Positions 61,356 through 64,000 of a stretch of 64,000 bases of DNA are shown here, piece by piece (position 1 is the first letter of the stretch; each line of letters opens with the position of its first letter). The position numbers and the translations under genes were made by a program. The stretch comes from Oceanimonas doudoroffii (GTDB taxonomy: Bacteria; Pseudomonadota; Gammaproteobacteria; Enterobacterales; Aeromonadaceae): contig NZ_NBIM01000002.1 in the NCBI RefSeq assembly GCF_002242685.1, forward strand, positions 62,001-126,000. The letters run 5' to 3'. The notes under the pieces were generated by a model. That model was not told where the DNA came from. It saw nothing but the letters and a program-made list of their open reading frames with translations, and ran no database searches.

Positions 61356-61389
61356 AAAAAGCCCGCCGGTGTTCCCGGCGGGCTTTTTT
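61356..61389 (+). terminator. Terminator after deaD
   Basis: AAAAAGCCCGCCGG / CCGGCGGGC stem with loop TGTTC and T6. The spacer beyond (61390-61598) holds purine-rich words at about 61395-61450 and nothing else I can name. Confidence 0.93.
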
Positions 61390-61598
61390 ATTGCGTGGAA
61401 GATGGAGGACCTTGGAGGAAAAACGTAAGGGGGGAGGAGGCAGAGTGAAGATAGCCTGTTTGTTTACTGGATCGGCGTTAGCCTGGAACAGCAGGCAGTG
61501 AAGCTGGGTGGTTTTCAGACGGTGATAAACGACGTTAACTCACCATATTTATGGTGAAGGTGGTTGCTCCCCGGTGTACTGGGCGGCCCATAATGGAC

Positions 61599-61730
61599 AC
61601 GTCTCACGTCTCACGTCTCACGTCTCACGTCTCACGTCTCACGTCTCACGTCTCACGTCTCACGTCTCACGTCTCACGTCTCACGTCTCACGTCTCACGT
61701 CTCACGTCTCACGTCCACGTCTCACATTTC
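61599..61730. repeat. Tandem repeat (ACGTCTC)16 plus degenerate copies
   Basis: Sixteen perfect 7-bp copies (61599-61710), then ACGTC, one more exact copy (61717-61723) and ACATTTC. There are no spacers, so it is not a CRISPR array. It sits between the convergent deaD and suhB, 9 bp from the suhB terminator. Confidence 0.97.
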
Positions 61731-61738
61731 ACAGGCAC

Positions 61739-61767
61739 AAAAAAGCCCCGCACGTTGGCGGGGCTTT
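61739..61767 (-). terminator. Terminator after suhB
   Basis: Minus strand: AAAGCCCCGC / GCGGGGCTTT with loop CAACGT and T6. Confidence 0.92.
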
Positions 61768-61789
61768 GAAGGCTTGCTGTTGGTCGGCC

Positions 61790-62593
61790 TTAGTTGGCCA
61801 GTGACTCGGGCAGGTGCTCGCGAATGGTGGACAGCATCACCTTGAGCACCTTGGGGTTGGCACAGACCACGTTGCCGCTGCGGTCAAAATTGTGGCCACC
61901 CACAAAGTCGGTCACGATGGCACCGGCTTCGCGGGCGATCAGGCTGCCGGCGGCGGTGTCCCAGGGCTTCAGGCCCAGCTCCCAGTAACCGTCTACCCGA
62001 CCGGCGGCCACATAGGCCAGATCCAGGCTGGCGGCACCGGCGCGGCGAATGTCGGCGCACTGCACGAACAGGCCCTGGAACATGGCCAGATAGGCCTCGG
62101 CCTGATGCTTTTGCTTGAACGGAAAGCCGGTGGCCAGCACGGTGTTGGTCAGATCCTTGGCCTTGCCGGTACGAATGCGGTAGCCGTTAAGCTGGGCGCC
62201 GGCGCCGCGGCTGGCGGTGAACAGTTCGTCACGAATGGGATCGTAAATCACGGCCTGCTCGGTGCGGCCTTTCACCCGCAGGGCGATGGACACGGCGAAA
62301 TGGGGAATGCCCTTTACGAAGTTGGTGGTGCCATCAAGGGGGTCGATAATCCACTGGTAGTCGGGATTGCTGCCAGTCAGCTCGCCGCACTCCTCACCAA
62401 TAATGGTGTGTTCGGGGTAGGACTTGCGAATGGTGTTTATTACGGCGTTTTCCGCGTCAAGATCGACATTGGTAACGAAATCATTCTGGCCTTTTTGACG
62501 AGTTTCCAGATTGTCCGGATTGGCAAAACCCTTGACGATAACCTGACCGGCGTTACGCGCAGCGCGCACCGCAATATTCAGCATCGGATGCAT
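61790..62593 (-). CDS. suhB: Inositol-1-monophosphatase / NusA-associated SuhB
   Basis: 267 residues. Metal motif IDPLDGTTNFVKGIP and WDTAAGSLI are typical of the family. In E. coli SuhB also joins the rRNA antitermination complex. It is normally divergent from trmJ, but here faces a PagL-like gene. Confidence 0.94.
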   Translation of the reverse strand: MHPMLNIAVRAARNAGQVIVKGFANPDNLETRQKGQNDFVTNVDLDAENAVINTIRKSYPEHTIIGEECGELTGSNPDYQWIIDPLDGTTNFVKGIPHFAVSIALRVKGRTEQAVIYDPIRDELFTASRGAGAQLNGYRIRTGKAKDLTNTVLATGFPFKQKHQAEAYLAMFQGLFVQCADIRRAGAASLDLAYVAAGRVDGYWELGLKPWDTAAGSLIAREAGAIVTDFVGGHNFDRSGNVVCANPKVLKVMLSTIREHLPESLAN

Positions 62594-62721
62594 ATGAGAA
62601 GACCCACTTGATGTTAAAGAACAAAATTCGAGCGCGAATTATACCAGCGTCCCCAAGGCAGGCAAGGATTAAAATGGATGGCTAAAATTTAATCAGGCTT
62701 GTAAGGATGAGGTAGGCCGGC

Positions 62722-63222
62722 ATGAACAGGGTAAGCGGCTGTGTGTGGTTGGTGGTCATGCTGGCTTTACCCTTGCGTGCGGATCCTTCCCTGATGGTGT
62801 CGGGGGGGAAGGGCGACGACGCCGAACGCTACGGCATTGGGGTGGGCTGGCAGCAGGACTGGCGGGAGCTGGCCGGTGGGCGCCTCGATTTAGGCGTGGA
62901 CCTGGACGGCAGCCGCTGGCGCCTGGGCGGCGACCACCTGACCCAGCTCAGCGTGGTGCCAAGCCTGGTATATGAAGGCGGCCGGCGCGGGTTGCGACCG
63001 CTGGCTTATGCCGGGGTGGGACCTGCCTGGATCAATCGAAGCCGGCTCGGTCCGCGTAATCTGTCCAGCCGGTTGCAATTTAACAGCCGGGCCGGGCTGG
63101 GGATGGCCGTGGGGCGCCACAGCCTGGCACTGGAGGCCTGGCACCTGTCCAATGCCGGGCTGAAAAAGCCGAACGACGGCCTCACCTCCTGGGGCGTCAG
63201 TTATCGTTACCGGTTTGATTAG
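62722..63222 (+). CDS. PagL-like lipid A 3-O-deacylase (acyloxyacyl hydrolase family)
   Basis: 166 residues: signal peptide at about 1-20, then alternating beta strands ending in an aromatic residue run YRYRFD, as expected for an 8-strand outer-membrane barrel. The HxSN motif is HLSNAG (H141, S143). In Pseudomonas PagL the triad Glu lies 14 residues after the His; here that position is T155. Confidence 0.78.
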   Translation: MNRVSGCVWLVVMLALPLRADPSLMVSGGKGDDAERYGIGVGWQQDWRELAGGRLDLGVDLDGSRWRLGGDHLTQLSVVPSLVYEGGRRGLRPLAYAGVGPAWINRSRLGPRNLSSRLQFNSRAGLGMAVGRHSLALEAWHLSNAGLKKPNDGLTSWGVSYRYRFD

Positions 63223-63265
63223 AAAAACTGGGTCTGGCCATTATAAAAGCTCGCATGAATCTCGA

Positions 63266-63295
63266 TTGCCAGTGAATCTCTCCGTTCTCTATGAT
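63266..63295 (+). promoter_or_regulatory. Candidate emrD promoter
   Basis: TTGCCA (63266-63271), 18-bp spacer, TATGAT (63290-63295). Confidence 0.4.
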
Positions 63296-63310
63296 GTGAG
63301 CCATATCACG
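63295..63310. promoter_or_regulatory. CRP-like site
   Basis: TGTGA-N6-TCACG, nine of ten conserved bases of the CRP half-sites, just after the -10 of the candidate emrD promoter and 25 bp before the ATG. If real, binding there would more likely repress. Confidence 0.45.
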
Positions 63311-63335
63311 TACCTTTTTTTTGGAGAGAGTGGCC

Positions 63336-64000
63336 ATGTCGGGCCTGTCCTTGGTGTTGCTTACCGTATTGATGGTGGCGGCGGGTCAGATGACCCAAAC
63401 CCTGTATGTGCCCGCCATGGGCGATATGGCCGATGCGCTGCAGGTCAGCGGCCAGGCGCTGCCCCTGGTGATGGCGTTTTATCTTATTCCCTACGGCCTG
63501 TTTCAGTTTGTTTATGGTCCGCTGTCGGACCGATATGGCCGGCGTCCGGTGCTGCTGGTAGGCCTTGGTATCTATGTGCTGGGCTCGGCGCTGATCCTGC
63601 TGGTGCCGACTTATCCCATGCTGCTGCTGGGCAGCTTTGTGCAGGGGGCGGGCACGGCAGCGGCGGGCAGCCTGTGCCGCAGCTTGATGCGGGATCGCTT
63701 TGAGGGCGCCGAGCTGGTGCGTTACAACGGCTATGTGTCCATGGGCATTATGCTGGCGCCGTTGCTGGCGCCCCTGGCCGGAGGCTGGCTTAACCTTCAC
63801 TTTGGCTGGCAGTCGATGTATGGCTTTCTGCTGGCAACCGGGCTGGTGATCCTGCTGGTGATGAGCCTGTGTTTTCGGGAAACCCTGCCCGCCGAGCGTC
63901 GTCATGTGCAGCCCATGCTGCCGGCCTATCAGTACGTATTGCATCACGGTGGCTTTCGTCGTCAGCTCGGCATGCTGATCGCTACCTTTGCCGGCCTGAT
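63336..64000 (+). CDS. emrD: MFS multidrug exporter, EmrD type, 3' end missing
   Basis: Inner-membrane proton antiporter of the DHA1 family. 221 codons are visible from ATG 63336 (GGAG 10 bp upstream). VAAGQMTQTLYVPAMGDMA in helix 1 and YGPLSDRYGRRPVLLVG between helices 2 and 3 match EmrD. Six helices or so are present before the window ends; substrate not deducible. Confidence 0.85.
   Translation, partial: MSGLSLVLLTVLMVAAGQMTQTLYVPAMGDMADALQVSGQALPLVMAFYLIPYGLFQFVYGPLSDRYGRRPVLLVGLGIYVLGSALILLVPTYPMLLLGSFVQGAGTAAAGSLCRSLMRDRFEGAELVRYNGYVSMGIMLAPLLAPLAGGWLNLHFGWQSMYGFLLATGLVILLVMSLCFRETLPAERRHVQPMLPAYQYVLHHGGFRRQLGMLIATFAGL

Noticed and set aside
61599..61730. CRISPR array
   Set aside because: 7-bp head-to-tail units without spacers and no cas genes.
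61551..61804. ORFs encoding repeated SHVSRLT units
   Set aside because: They are read-through of the ACGTCTC array in two frames; no ribosome-binding site and no protein-like composition.

Overview
The window is a 64 kb stretch of chromosome from a GC-rich gammaproteobacterium. Gene order and protein sequences fit the Aeromonadales (Oceanimonas, Oceanisphaera or Zobellella-like); this is inferred from remembered family sequences, not from a search. Almost everything is vertically inherited housekeeping DNA. I saw no prophage, transposase, CRISPR array, tRNA or rRNA.

Layout. 1-3.9 kb: the end of a branched-chain 2-oxoacid dehydrogenase E2 gene, a eukaryotic-like protein kinase, and (minus strand) acpH with a CBS-domain gene. 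4.1-9.7 kb: queA-tgt (queuosine in tRNA) and yajC-secD-secF (Sec translocon accessory complex). 9.9-17.2 kb: nlpI, trmJ and the full iscRSUA-hscBA-fdx-iscX iron-sulfur assembly operon behind a near-consensus IscR site. 17.3-20.8 kb: pepB, ndk and an NCS2 nucleobase permease. 21-29.7 kb: the conserved rlmN-pilF-rodZ-ispG-hisS-yfgM-bamB-der run (rRNA methylation, pilus and cell shape, isoprenoids, histidyl-tRNA, outer-membrane assembly, ribosome GTPase). 29.8-36 kb: a universal stress protein, a previously uncalled 46-residue basic ORF, mltF and purL. 36-45 kb: a PAS-GGDEF-EAL protein, a DUF1439 protein, cardiolipin synthase, and the minus-strand series radD-dacB-grxA-alaA. 45-53 kb: fabV, a CigR-like protein, a PAS-GGDEF cyclase paired with a REC-CheC response regulator, a SulP transporter with an isoprenylcysteine methyltransferase-like gene, and rluF. 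53-64 kb: tyrS, a LuxR-type regulator, ydiJ, glsB, a hotdog thioesterase, deaD, suhB, a PagL-like lipid A deacylase and the start of an EmrD-type MFS exporter.

The least explained DNA is between the genes. A structured repeat occurs twice (45.1-45.3 kb and 51.8-52.0 kb); the copies share a core of about 58 nt but have different, self-complementary end stems, one of which has expanded into an 8-bp tandem array. A second set of spacers carries purine-rich GTGAGG/CCTCAC hairpins and 7-bp tandem arrays (GAGGACA x7, ACGTCTC x16). Several genes meet tail to tail with overlapping ends (55, 47, 8 and 4 bp).

Signalling is the other theme: two GGDEF proteins, one with a degenerate EAL domain, a CheC-type response regulator, an orphan LuxR regulator and a kinase next to a metabolic dehydrogenase.
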